A stretch of 64,000 nt of DNA from Augochlora pura (lineage: Eukaryota > Arthropoda > Insecta > Hymenoptera > Halictidae). Below are positions 1 to 10,274 of this stretch, piece after piece. How positions within the stretch are numbered: the first letter of the stretch is position 1; every line of letters starts with the position of its first letter. Position numbers and translations under genes: made by a program. The notes beneath the pieces were generated by a model. The model had not been told where the DNA came from and ran no database searches. It saw nothing but the letters and a program-made list of their open reading frames with translations. Location of the stretch: the NCBI RefSeq assembly GCF_028453695.1, contig NC_135781.1, positions 8,072,779-8,136,778 on the forward strand, written 5' to 3'.

Positions 1-1180
1 ATCTATGTTTTATAAATGGTAGGTTTCTTAATAATGCACATCTCTACTCATGCAGAATCCAGAATCTCCCCTCCCCCTAATTGCACATTATTTCAGTTCT
101 TTTCATTTTAGTATTTCTTATATGGCAATATAGTTTCATGCAAGCATTAAGTATGAAAGTATTGTAACAAATATTGGTGTCAGCTGTAGATAATTGCCAT
201 TCTACCCAATGTAATGGTTCCACAATTTGAATACTTTGAGGAACACTTCACATTGATAATTTGTGTACAAATTATTAATGCATAACGCAAAAGAATACAT
301 TAGCATAAATAAAATATTATAATTATGATATTATTGGCAGCAATTATTACAATAAGCTGTTTCATAGATTCATATTATATACTACATAACATATCAATTA
401 GCTTACTTTAAACTGTGTTAGAGAATACATGCACTTCCTCTTTCTTTTTTAACATAACAGAAAACATGTTACTCGTCAATGAAAATCAGTTTATAAAAAA
501 TGTATCAGAAAAAATATAATAGACAGCTTTTAAATTATAACATATTTGATGACAGCATGCAAAAATTTAAGATGATAGTAATACATATTATTGAATTAAC
601 TCTTCCGCAGTCAGTTTTTTAAATCTAAAGGTTCTACTAAACTAAAAAACAGATTGTAAAATAAAAAAATATAAGTATGTAATTAATAAGTACATAAATT
701 AATATTGAAAGATAAAATCAATGTTACATAAAAATAAAATATGTATATGCTTTTAAATATTTACTTCTGAATGTAGTATGCTATAAAACTGTAGCAGTAA
801 CTGCGAAAAAGTTAAACACAAAAACAGAAAAAAAGTATGAAGTATTTTAAAGTATTAAAAGTTCACTAATGGTAACATGTAATATGAAATTTCATTTTAT
901 ACTATTCCATAAACACAAAAATATTAATGATGATAAAAGTACAGAGTGAGACAACAATCATACTACAATTAGAATGGAAGTTATTCTGAATAAAAAAATA
1001 AGTACAAAATTTTGTATGAGATTTTTTCAATCGAAGCTCGATTTATTCTAAAATTTTTCTTTAGTTAAGCAGAGTATGTACGCAGCAATGGGACAATATT
1101 TTTAACAATACTTGTAATACAAAGGCTCAAATGAAAAAATGTGATGCTAAATCTTTTACTTATTTTTTTTTTACATTGAA
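1..1180. other. AT-rich non-coding stretch, likely 3' UTR/intergenic
   Basis: Very AT-rich, with stops in every frame and no exon that I can support. It lies downstream of the minus-strand stop at 1181-1183. A minus-strand AATAAA (TTTATT on +, about 1034-1039) sits roughly 145 bases past that stop and could end its transcript. Further leftward exons of the same gene outside the window cannot be excluded. Confidence 0.5.
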
Positions 1181-1481
1181 TCACCTCCATTCTGGTTGTT
1201 TTATGACTTCCACTCCACCCTGTAAATTTAAATTTTAGTAGTGTAAAATTATGTACTGATTATCTAGCAACATGTAGCAAGTGTGAAAAAGATCTGAAAG
1301 ACAAAATTGTCCAAGAGCATAAAAAAAATAGTCATGCTGAAAATACTGAATCAACGAATTTCTTTCCACTTACATGCGCCATAGGCATTACACCACCTAT
1401 AATTGGCGGAGGTGCACCAACAATGTAAGGCATAGGTGGCATGCCTGGTATTCCCATTGGAGGTTGGCCAGGATAAGACAT
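1181..1481 (-). CDS. Small Pro/Gly/Met-rich protein (48 aa), or first exon of an RBM25-like gene
   Basis: Two exons are visible on the minus strand: 1481-1374 (36 codons) and 1219-1181 (12 codons plus TGA). The first ends CAT|GTAAGT and the second follows TTTACAG, so both borders are canonical and the phase is 0. An in-frame TAA lies two codons before the ATG, which fixes the start. The protein begins MSYPGQPPMGIPGMPPMP and ends GGVEVIKQPEWR. The opening PPMGIPxMPP resembles the proline-rich start of the splicing factor RBM25 as I remember it, so exon 1 may also splice to exons left of the window, the 12-codon exon then being an alternative end. No domain beyond the proline-rich run is visible. 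Function is not assigned. I am fairly sure of the exon structure and unsure of identity. Confidence 0.5.
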
Positions 1482-4016
1482 TTCTTACTTTAATTAGTAC
1501 TATGGCAGTGCTCTCACTAAAAGGTATAAAACAGTATATTAATATTTATAAATAAGATAAAATATATTGATTTAATTCGTTATCTGCGAATATTATATTC
1601 AATACAATATTCCATTAATATACACAATAATTTCCATTGCAAGAATTCAATATTTCAATTACTTTGTTTCCAAAATCAACAGTCTACGTTAAAAGCTTGT
1701 GTAACATTAAATGATACATATCCTTACAATTTAACACTATAAATTGCTAATATGCATAAAAAAACTAACGGTATCTAAAAACAGATACTGTAGATTATCC
1801 ATTTTATAAATTCCTATTATAAATTACGATTTTTACTATAAATTAACTACAAAATAAAGAACCACTATGATTAACAAATCAGCTGTAACTTATACGTAAA
1901 ATACAAATATAAACAAAACGCTTCATACAAATATTGTGTGAAATTGTTCACAAACGTTTATTAAGTAACAATCATTTATATGTAACAATCTTTTTGGCAT
2001 GTAATCAAATACCGACATCCATTTGGAATTAGATGAATTTTTATATTTAAATATACATATTTCACTTCTCGTTTTAAGAAATTAACAGTATATAAACCGT
2101 ATTAAGGAAGAATAAGTCCTTCTTAATAACAGTTACAGATGCCAGACGAGACATTAATGGATGCTTTGATATTCTAACCGTTAAATGATTGTAACAAAGA
2201 ACTAATTCTATACTTACATAATATATTTGAAAATAGAAGCAATTCATTAAACATCGCTTTAAAAAGCTTTATGTCATTCTATAGAGACTGCAGATCTGAA
2301 GAGATATTTTACGAAATACACAGACTAAAACTTCACTTTCACAATCTTTCAGCTGGTAATCACTTCTTTTCGTCCATTACGGCTTCACGCGCTGTTCGCT
2401 TCTAGAAGGCTATGGTTGATGGTATATTTCCCGTGTGTTCGTCAATACATTGTAAAAGCATCACGTTTTGTATTGTTAATGCATGTATTGAATACATATG
2501 TACAATAAAAAAATCGGATGAATTTATGGTTACGAACTTTAATTATACATAAATTATATTACGGGAATAACTATTTAAAGGATATACATATGTAACTACA
2601 TAATTTAGTAGTTGCTAAGAGCTATGAACTTTCTAGACACCTTTCTATATATTTCATATATTTCGAGGACCTTGTATAAACCAGTAAGATCTACATTCTA
2701 CATAGCTTTAGGCCGTAACTTGCTCAGGTAGACCGCTATGAACTGGATTATCATATTAACCAACAGTAATGGGTCTTCTTCTTGCACATCTGCAGGCCAA
2801 AGCATGATTCATTAGCGAGTGTCAAGATAGAAATTTTAATTTCTGATTGATTTAATGTTGAGACAGGATTCACTGTAAATTGGAATGCGCAATAAAATGA
2901 TGGTGATCTCCGTGCCAGCTTAGGGAGGCAAATTTTGTTAGATGCCTAGTGACTTTTAGGAGAAAGGTGCATGAAACGAGCTGTATAACCTACCAGAAAA
3001 TTGTACTTTTCATTTAATTGCAATGATAAAAAAATACCTTTTTTATTAAAATATTCAAGTAACGAGTAAAGATCAAATATCTTTTATTAAAATCATTGTT
3101 TATATAATTTTCTATCTAAATAATATTCGCCAAGTCCAACTTGTACCTTTCGCCTCATAGCATTATCGATCATATGTATTTATTCTAGGCAATATTTCGA
3201 CATATTGAGCAGGATAAGGTCCAGCTAATAATTATATTGTCTTGACTATTAGTGCAAGAGAGTAAAACAATATTGCATATGAATAGTGTAAACTTAATAT
3301 CTTTTTCTGAAAGATAATTATTTACTCGAAATGCGATCTAAAAAAGTTCTTGAATTGGGAGAAGAGAAATTGAGGACGATTATAATTACATTTAATGAAT
3401 TCTTCGTAATTTTTCTGAAATTCCTAAATAACTACGAGCTGTTTGGATATTTGCTGGAAAATATATATGTATAAGCATTTAAAACATAAATTAAAGAGTA
3501 ATTTTTTGAGCTATGTTTCATTAATTTTGGTTGACATGGTGAGCCAGCTTCACACCGATGCACATGAAAGAGACAAAGCCACAGACGCGCCACTCTGCAG
3601 CACACTTCAGAGCAGTCCCCGAAAATACATTGTCTCTGCACTAGAGTATGCTCTGTAATTCTATGGTATATCATAAGAAGGTGACAACGCCGAAGTTGAT
3701 TCTGTAGATTAATCTAAATACTGATTGTTTAACAATTTCATCATTCATATGATCAAAACATGAAGCAGATTGCCAAAAACAATAGAAGTATAGTTGTACA
3801 TTAGAATTGCGATAAAAGTAATATCTTTTACCGTGAAATTAGAGTTGTACTGTAGCAAAGGTTGAGCATACAGTAGCACAATTTAAAGAATCTCGTGAAT
3901 GCTTATAGTTGAATTATTGTAGCTATTTACAGTATAAGGTCATTAATAATTGTCTACTATTAACTTCGTGTATCAAATCTTGAGAGAAATCAAATTTCTC
4001 TACACGTGTATACAAA
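1482..4016. other. Intergenic/5' regions between the 48-aa gene and BAP111
   Basis: AT-rich non-coding DNA. It should hold the promoter of the minus-strand gene (a TATAAAA lies on the minus strand near 1530, preceding a possible acceptor TTTTAG) and the promoter and 5' UTR of BAP111. A MITE relic lies at 2767-2993. Around 3535-3640 is a short GC-richer patch with open frames on both strands but no splice context; I could not assign it. Confidence 0.4.
2767..2993 (+). mobile_element. MITE family A relic (GGACCTACTCCTGCACA-type ends)
   Basis: Begins TAATGGGTCTTCTTCTTGCA and continues with the family's internal blocks in order: a CATGATTCATTAGCGAGTGTC-like block, GAAATTT..CTGATTG, GGAATGCGCAATAAAATGATGG, and CAGCTTAGGGAG. 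The right end is degenerate (GGAGAAAGGTGCATG). No coding capacity. The same blocks recur at 8814-9170, 20503-20703, 21101-21225 and 22795-22862. The TA next to the TIR suggests a TA target duplication, so a Tc1/mariner-type origin is possible but not shown. Confidence 0.6.
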
Positions 4017-5980
4017 ATGGCTTTGCCACCAAACTATAAACAAGTAGCAATAGCTACATCAAACATCGTTGCATCAAATCGTAAGCGTTATTAATTTATT
4101 TATATAGTGTTACTTAAATCTGTTTTTTAAAAATTACATAAGTATACAAATCATTTTTACAGAACGTCTTAGAGCTTCTGGTGGAAGTAGCAATAGCTCA
4201 GCAAATAGCGTAAGTATAATTTAAATTGAATAAGTGTTTGCAGAATAAATAATTAATTCTTGTAATAATTTGTAGAAAGATACTCAAAGTCCATTTATAC
4301 AAACACCTCATAGTCACCCAGGATTTACACCACAGAAGGTTGGAAAAAACACAAATGTATGTACTTAATTTTACATATAATGTGAAATCAAACTTTCAAC
4401 TTGTAAAGTTTACAAAATTTATTCCTTCATTATTTGGTTAGGCTGATTCTCGTATGCCCAAACCACCTAAACCTCCAGAAAAACCACTTATGCCATATAT
4501 GAGATATAGTAGGAAAGTATGGGACCAAGTAAAAGCTCAGAATCCAGAATTAAAGCTTTGGGAAATAGGAAAAATTATTGGTCAAATGTGGAGAGATTTA
4601 CCAGAGGAAGATAAAACAGAATTTATTGAAATGTATGAAGCAGAAAAGGTATAAAGAATATTCATATTTTTTGTTGAAAATTTTATAAATAGCTGATAAT
4701 GATTTTTTATATTTTAAATAGGTGGAATATGAAAAAAGTTTAAAAACTTATCATAATTCACCTGCCTATTTAGCTTATATTGCTGCTAAAAATAGAGGAA
4801 AATCAGGTAAACATTGGAAATCAATAAAAATAGATAATATTATAAACAGTTTAACGATATCTTGTTTCTTTATTAGCAATGTGTGCTGCACAGCAAAATA
4901 ATGATGACCGAGAAAGTCATGAACGTTCATCGGGCGGTACTAAAGGTCAAGCAGCTCAAGATAGAAGAATAGATATTTTACCTGCAGAAGACGATGATGG
5001 TACGTAAATATATATGTATCACGTGGATAGTATTATATGTGTATTTAATTTTATAGATCAAGACGATGGATATTCTGTAAAACATGTTGCATATTCGCGG
5101 TATACGAGAAATCATCGTCTTATTAATGAAATATTCAGTGACACCGTAGTCCCTGATGTTCGCTCTGTTGTTACTACACAACGAATGCAAGTATTGCGAC
5201 GTCAAGTACAATCTTTAACATTGCATCAGGTAATGTAATGTAAATTTCTTATACATTGATTATAGATTAAGCTATATAGCATGATTAGAGTAGCTGTTAT
5301 GTTAAATTATTAAAAACTTACAGAAAAAGCTAGAAGCAGAATTACAACAAATAGAAGAAAAATTTGAAACAAAGAAACGTAAATTTATTGAAACAAGTGA
5401 AATATTTCAGGAAGAATTGAAGAAAGTAAGTTATTGATTTTTGTTTATTAAAGTATAAATTAAATTTATTTTAATTAAAAAAAAAACAATTTTATTTTAG
5501 CACTGTAAACCTGCAGTAGATGAAGAGATATTCAATAAGATGGTAGAACGTCAGTATGAAGCACTTAGACGAGATAGATTGAAAGGAATAGAAGAAAATC
5601 GTTCAGACGGACCAGCATCTAGTGAATCAACTCCAAATTCCACACCCACTCCTACCCCTGCTCCAGTCAATGATGAAACTCCATCTGATGTAAGTAAGTA
5701 CATACTTATTATATAGACCATTACTCATTATTCGTTATTATAGGTTCCTGAAAACGAGGCAATAGATAAAAAACCAAATGGAACGGAAAAGACTACAAAT
5801 GAAATAAAAAAGGAAACATGTTCTCCACCATATAATGACAACAAACCTGAAACTCCGCCAGTACAAGGAAATTCAAATCAACATGCACCTAGCTCTGGAA
5901 TATATTGTGGGACTGTTAGTCCAATACAACAACAAACACCACCACCTTCACTCCAACAACAACAGCAGCAACAACAACAG

Positions 5981-6021
<41 letters not shown>

Positions 6022-7006
6022 ACAGCAGCAGCAGCACCAACAACAACAGCAGCAGCACCAACAACAGCAGCAGCAGCACCAACAACAGCAGCAGCAGCAC
6101 CAACAACAGCAGCAGCAGCAACCACAACAGCAGCAACCACAGCAGCAGCAGCACCAACAACAACAACAGCAGCAGCAACCACAACAACCACCGCCTTCAC
6201 AACCATCGCAGCAGCCTCCTTCAACTCAACATCAACAACCTACATCTCAGCAACACCAACAACATCCACAACAACCAGTTTCGCATCCGCAACCATCTCC
6301 TTTACAACCACCACAATCTACTACTACGACAACAGCAGCACCATCGAATATAAATTCAAGTGCGCCTGCAAATGCAAGTGTCACTGCAAATGCGCCTACT
6401 ATGCCTCCTGTTTCTTCACCAGCTCCTCCTGTGCAGCATACTCCTCATCAGCAAGGAATGTTAGCTAATCATTCAATGCCACCTCATCAAGGAACACAAG
6501 GAACTCAGGGAACACAGGTGCTTCCACCACAAGGCCCTGTTTCTAACCCACATTCCCCTCAGATGATTCCACCGAATCAAGGCTACGGTCAACAATATCA
6601 ACCAGGACCAACTCAGCAAGCTCAAAATGTTCCATTAACTCCGAGACCTCCTCATCCATCTTATACGTATTCACAGCAGCAACCATATCATCAACCATAT
6701 CCTCAATATGCACATCCCTATTATCATCAACCATATTCACAGTATTCACCACACGTAATGGGTCGTCCTCACGCTCATGGTCCTCATAGTCCGCACAGTC
6801 CGCATTATCACCCACAATCTCCTCATGCCGTTGGAGAAAATAATACTACTAATAACAGTGTGCCTGGTTCAAACACTACTTCTGCACCAACATCCGATGC
6901 TAACAATTCATCTTATTCTCCGGCATCAGGACATTGCGAAAACGAACGTTCCGTTTCTACAGACAATCAAGAAGGCCAAGTAGATATTAAATCAGGATCT
7001 GGTTAA
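4017..7006 (+). CDS. BAP111: BAP111/Dalao (SMARCE1), HMG-box subunit of the Brahma SWI/SNF complex
   Basis: Nuclear DNA-bending subunit of the BAP/PBAP chromatin-remodelling complex. Ten exons: 4017-4080, 4163-4209, 4276-4356, 4442-4648, 4722-4806, 4877-4999, 5057-5229, 5324-5425, 5501-5689, 5744-7006; all borders GT-AG and all phases fit, giving 777 aa. The HMG box is about residues 77-146 (KPLMPYMRYSRKVWDQV, then LWEIGKIIGQMWRDL). The conserved SMARCE1 core follows: NSPAYLAYIAAK, HVAYSRYTRNHRLINEI, VVPDVRSVVTT, and a coiled coil at about 215-290. The C-terminal exon codes a low-complexity tail with a Gln tract at about 428-508 broken by His and Pro, then a Pro/Gln/His/Tyr-rich part. Human SMARCE1 is about 411 aa; the long tail resembles fly Dalao rather than the vertebrate protein. 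ATG 4017 opens MALPPNYKQV just before the first donor. Identity is firm. Confidence 0.96.
5951..6200 (+). repeat. CAA/CAG tract with a 21-bp minisatellite inside BAP111
   Basis: About 250 bases of CAA and CAG codons in frame. Between about 6032 and 6118 it becomes a regular 21-base unit, CACCAACAACAGCAGCAG plus CAG, repeated about four times, encoding His followed by six Gln. CAA and CAG are mixed, which limits slippage. Antisense and shifted frames appear open only because of this repeat. Confidence 0.95.
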
Positions 7007-7112
7007 TTATACTTTTATAATTACATAATTCTATTTATAGAATTGCTTTCGATTTATGTGATGAACTGTAGAACATTACATTCGAATAATATTGATGCAT
7101 TTAAACAATTAT

Positions 7113-7149
7113 AATAAAATTGTCATATTCATTCAGTTTGTACAATAAA
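7113..7149 (+). terminator. Poly(A) signals of BAP111
   Basis: Two AATAAA hexamers at 7113-7118 and 7144-7149, about 107 and 138 bases past the BAP111 stop, the expected place for 3'-end formation. Confidence 0.7.
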
Positions 7150-7169
7150 AATCCAATATTAATCTTTTT

Positions 7170-7175
7170 TTTATT
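7170..7175 (-). terminator. Poly(A) signal of MCTS1
   Basis: TTTATT on the plus strand is AATAAA for the minus-strand MCTS1 transcript, about 130 bases past its stop. Cleavage 10-30 bases further would fall among the BAP111 poly(A) signals, so the two 3' ends should touch or overlap. Confidence 0.6.
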
Positions 7176-7302
7176 TTGAGTAGCAATACTGTTGCTTCAT
7201 AGCATGACATGTAACTTTCAAAAATTTCAGAGAACGCATTTGTGCAACGAACAAGATGTTTTCGCACATGATTACATTTTGAACAACATACACATCAGTC
7301 TT

Positions 7303-8325
7303 TTACTTCACAGGTTTCATTTGCCATAATCCATCATTCAAGTAATGACAATTCTCTATACCCACTCCTTTATTCACTTTGGCTCTGCAAATTAAATTAT
7401 TATAATATACCCAGCACTTACTTTTTATACACTTTGTATATAAAATTTCATGTGCCCCATTTACTTACATGTCTCCTGTTGATAATGTAGTAACACCAAC
7501 AGCTAAAGCATGTTGCTTGCCCTCTGCCATAACAGCCTACATCTTTAATTAAGAATTCAATAGACTAACAAATAATAAGATTGGTAAATAGTGTATGTAA
7601 TTTAAAATATTTTAACAAAGGATACAACAACTGTTCCCTTTTCTACAGGTGTCATCTTTGCACCTTTCGACGTTAAACCTGGACACATGATATTCGCTCC
7701 ACTAAGAACGAACCGGATAGCACCTTTATCAACTTGTTGCATTGGTAAAAAAAATGGATCTGAAAATTTTTAATATCTACATATACATATACACATATAT
7801 ATGATATATATACATAATATTAATATTAAATATACAATCTAATGCAAAATTTCTTTATAATTTCTTTTCTTTAAAAGTTGTTTAAAATTTAATAATTTCT
7901 CACTCACATTTATGTAACAATCTTAAGGTAGGCATCCAGGGTCCTTCTCGTTGGCGAAAAAATAAAAGGTCTCCTGCCGCATTTACAATAATCTCTATAT
8001 GATCGTGACTGACATATGAAAAAAAGATATAAATATGGTCAATTATTAATAATTTTAACAAATATTCTCTCTAAAATGTCTTACCATTTTACTATTCGGA
8101 AAGAATCCTTTTTTGGAATAATAGTGTCCGCGTGACTTTCTAAATGAGGATAAAGATCTAGGAGTTTGGAACGAATTCCTTTTTGCACTGATGATTTTAA
8201 TTGTTGTATCCCAGAAACACTGTCTTTTTCATCGAATCTAATAAAATTTTAAATAAACCATAATTTATTACCGAATGGAGGTTATGTATTTTTAACAGAG
8301 ATAATGACACATACTTTTTGAACAT
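7303..8325 (-). CDS. MCTS1: MCTS1, PUA-domain translation re-initiation/recycling factor
   Basis: Cytoplasmic factor that acts with DENR (DENR-MCTS1) at the 40S ribosome in tRNA release and re-initiation. Six exons on the minus strand: 8325-8315, 8237-8085, 8008-7908, 7759-7626, 7536-7469, 7384-7303; all GT-AG, total 182 aa against 181 in human. It starts MFKKFDEKDSVSGIQQLKSS, then the N-terminal domain (IIPKKDSFRIVKCHDHIEI, LLFFRQREGPWMPTLRLLHK). The PUA domain is in the second half (QQVDKGAIRFVLSGANIMCP, then AEGKQHALAVGV). It ends GVGIENCHYLNDGLWQMK-PVK, as in the family. The first exon has only 11 coding bases, so the start is easy to miss. Head-to-head with the CENP-M-like gene, tail-to-tail with BAP111. 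No missing residues that I can see. Confidence 0.96.
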
Positions 8326-8813
8326 TTTCTTATATTTTATAAAACAATGCCACAGATATAAGGAGTACTGATACTTAAGAAATACATTCAATTTAATAAT
8401 TCTTAAAAGCAATCTTGACTTGTAAAATATTCTATGGTAGCCGGTGGACACTTTGTATAATTCTGTTATTATGCTACAGTTTCATATGGTGTGCGGTGTG
8501 CACATGAATTTTTTTTGGTTATAACCAACCTACAAATACATATAAACATGTACATATATAAAGTTTACATGTTATAATAATATATTTATTAAATAAATTT
8601 TGTTAATTTTCAGACTAATAATATAAATTTACGTAGCTAATAATTTGAAACATACAAATACAAAATAGTTTAAAAATAGAATATTGCCTCTCTAATTTAC
8701 GGTCCCCCTTATTTATTACGCATCAAACAGTGCGCAGATTTTGGGGAAATATGAATAAGAGACAATATCAAAGTACGCAAACTTTGTACATAATATTATA
8801 CATGTACGTACAG

Positions 8814-8982
8814 TTATGGGTTTTATCCCTGCATACCTCAAGGCCGCATCTTGATCCGTTAGTGAGGGTCAGTATAAAAATTTCTTTTGCTCTGATTGGC
8901 TGACGATTCGCTGCTGAAACCGAATCTACTTCGGATTGGATGCGCAGTAAAATGGTAGAAATGTGCGCGTCAGCTTAAGGAG
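8814..8982 (+). mobile_element. MITE family A, plus-orientation unit lacking its right end
   Basis: Carries the family blocks in order: GCATACCTCAAGGCCGCATC, GTTAGTGAGGGTC, TTTGCTCTGATTGGCTGACG, GGATTGGATGCGCAGTAAAA, GTCAGCTTAAGGAG. It stops where the next unit's TIR begins, so the right TIR is missing or shared. Confidence 0.7.
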
Positions 8983-9170
8983 TAATAGACCTCCTCTTGC
9001 ACTTTTTTCTTATTCCTTAAATAATCTATCATTTTACCGCGCATCCCATGTGCAGTGCATCTTACCGCGGTAATGAATCGTCAACCACTCGAAGCAAAGG
9101 AAATTTCTATACGGATTCTCACTAAGGAATGATGCTGCGGCCTATAGGTGTGCAGAAATACGACTCATTC
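8983..9170 (-). mobile_element. MITE family A, inverted unit next to the CENP-M-like start
   Basis: Begins TAATAGACCTCCTCTTGCAC and ends GGTGTGCAGAAATACGACTC, the family's terminal sequences in inverted order. Inside are the reverse complements of the blocks in the 8814 unit, for example GAATCGTCAACCACTCGAAG. It ends eight bases before the first possible ATG of the next gene at 9178. Confidence 0.7.
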
Positions 9171-9177
9171 CCATCAT

Positions 9178-10243
9178 ATGGTCGGTAGTCATCCTATAAA
9201 GAAACGATATGGGGATATGGCTCGCATTCTTAATAAGTTCGGTAAACGCCGATATGAATCTTTAATTTCGTTCTTGGTGCGTTTGTAATACTACAATATT
9301 TTATTTTATATTACTTGTTGTTTTATTAAATTCTCGTAAAATCTAGTGGCGAACATATATTCAACTACTTGTAGTTGCTTCCATGTTAAAAAATCAAACT
9401 GTAATAATCTATGTTTTACATTTGTTTATCAATACATGTGTTAAAAGAAGGTTGTATATTTGTTATCATATAAGAACAAGTATCTTAGTTTGTTATAATA
9501 CTAGTTATGCAGAATTAGTATAATTGATTGTACATTTACATATTATATTAAAAATAATACTACAGCTCCGACTTTGTAGGTTATACTAATCTTTGAAATC
9601 ATTCAAATTTAAATATTCTGTTGATTATATTAAATATTATTTATAGGTTGTAGGATCAGCAGATTTATGTCATAAGGTTTCTGAAGGATTACATCAAAGT
9701 GTAAAAGAAAGACAATGGAATATTGTGGTCCATCAGTGTGAATTTGTTGATGAAATATTGAAGGCAGACGTTAATGTTACAATAGATTTTATTATTTTTC
9801 TATTTGATTGGAGATTTCAATCTTTATCTGAAGTAAGTATATAATTTACTCTACACGATTTAAGCTATATTAATTTACAAAAATTATATATAGATAAATT
9901 TTTATTTAAGGTCGAAACAAACATAAACCTCATAGATGAACATTATATAATTTCTGGATCCACATGTTTAGTAAATTGCAAGGAAATTTCTAGTAGTATG
10001 GGATTGATTTCTCATAAATCAGCAAAACTGCGAAATAAATATAATATTAGATTTTTATCTGCCAATGTTTCGGTATGTCCTTATAGTCTTCTGTATCGTT
10101 AACTTATATTTTACTTATTGTTCTGACCGTTCTATTCTTTTCAGAAATTACAGAGTTGTGTTCAATTAGGTAATAGAATATTAAACGTAGCAGAGGCAGT
10201 ACTTGGTATTACTAGTGGAATTCCTACTATTGGACTTATATAA
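9178..10243 (+). CDS. CENP-M-like kinetochore protein (pseudo-GTPase fold)
   Basis: Four exons: (9178 or 9217)-9276, 9647-9832, 9911-10072, 10145-10243, all GT-AG and in phase. From the ATG at 9217 (MARILNKFGKRRYES) the protein is 168 aa; the in-frame ATG at 9178 adds 13. Human CENP-M is about 180 aa. Matching features in order: a beta strand and turn VVGSADLCHKV where small GTPases have the P-loop (no GKS/T here, as in CENP-M); VTIDFIIFLFDWRFQSLSEV matching the human IDLIVFVVNLHSKYSL region; a CLVNC strand; HKSAKLRNKYNIRFLSANVS; and a C-terminal helix with RILNVAEAVLGITSGIP ending in GLI. CENP-M belongs to the CENP-H/I/K/M group of the inner kinetochore. The call rests on fold-level pattern and remembered sequence, so it needs a profile search. 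EED begins 31 bases after its stop. Confidence 0.72.
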
Positions 10244-10274
10244 ATACATTTAAAGTTCTATATATAATACTGAA

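Larger units (their letters stand above)
8326..9177. promoter_or_regulatory. Shared upstream region of MCTS1 (-) and CENP-M-like (+), invaded by MITEs
   Basis: About 850 bases separate two divergent starts. The MCTS1 side is AT-rich. The right 360 bases are two MITE units in opposite orientation (8814-8982 and 8983-9170), so any promoter for the plus-strand genes lies in or beside MITE DNA. No core promoter motif is convincing. Confidence 0.5.

Noticed and set aside
5916..6224. Val/Ala- and Leu-rich open frames antisense to BAP111
   Set aside because: They are the reverse-strand readings of the CAA/CAG repeat.
8197..8451. 84-codon minus-strand open frame
   Set aside because: It overlaps MCTS1 exons 1 and 2 in another frame; the MCTS1 model explains the conserved sequence.
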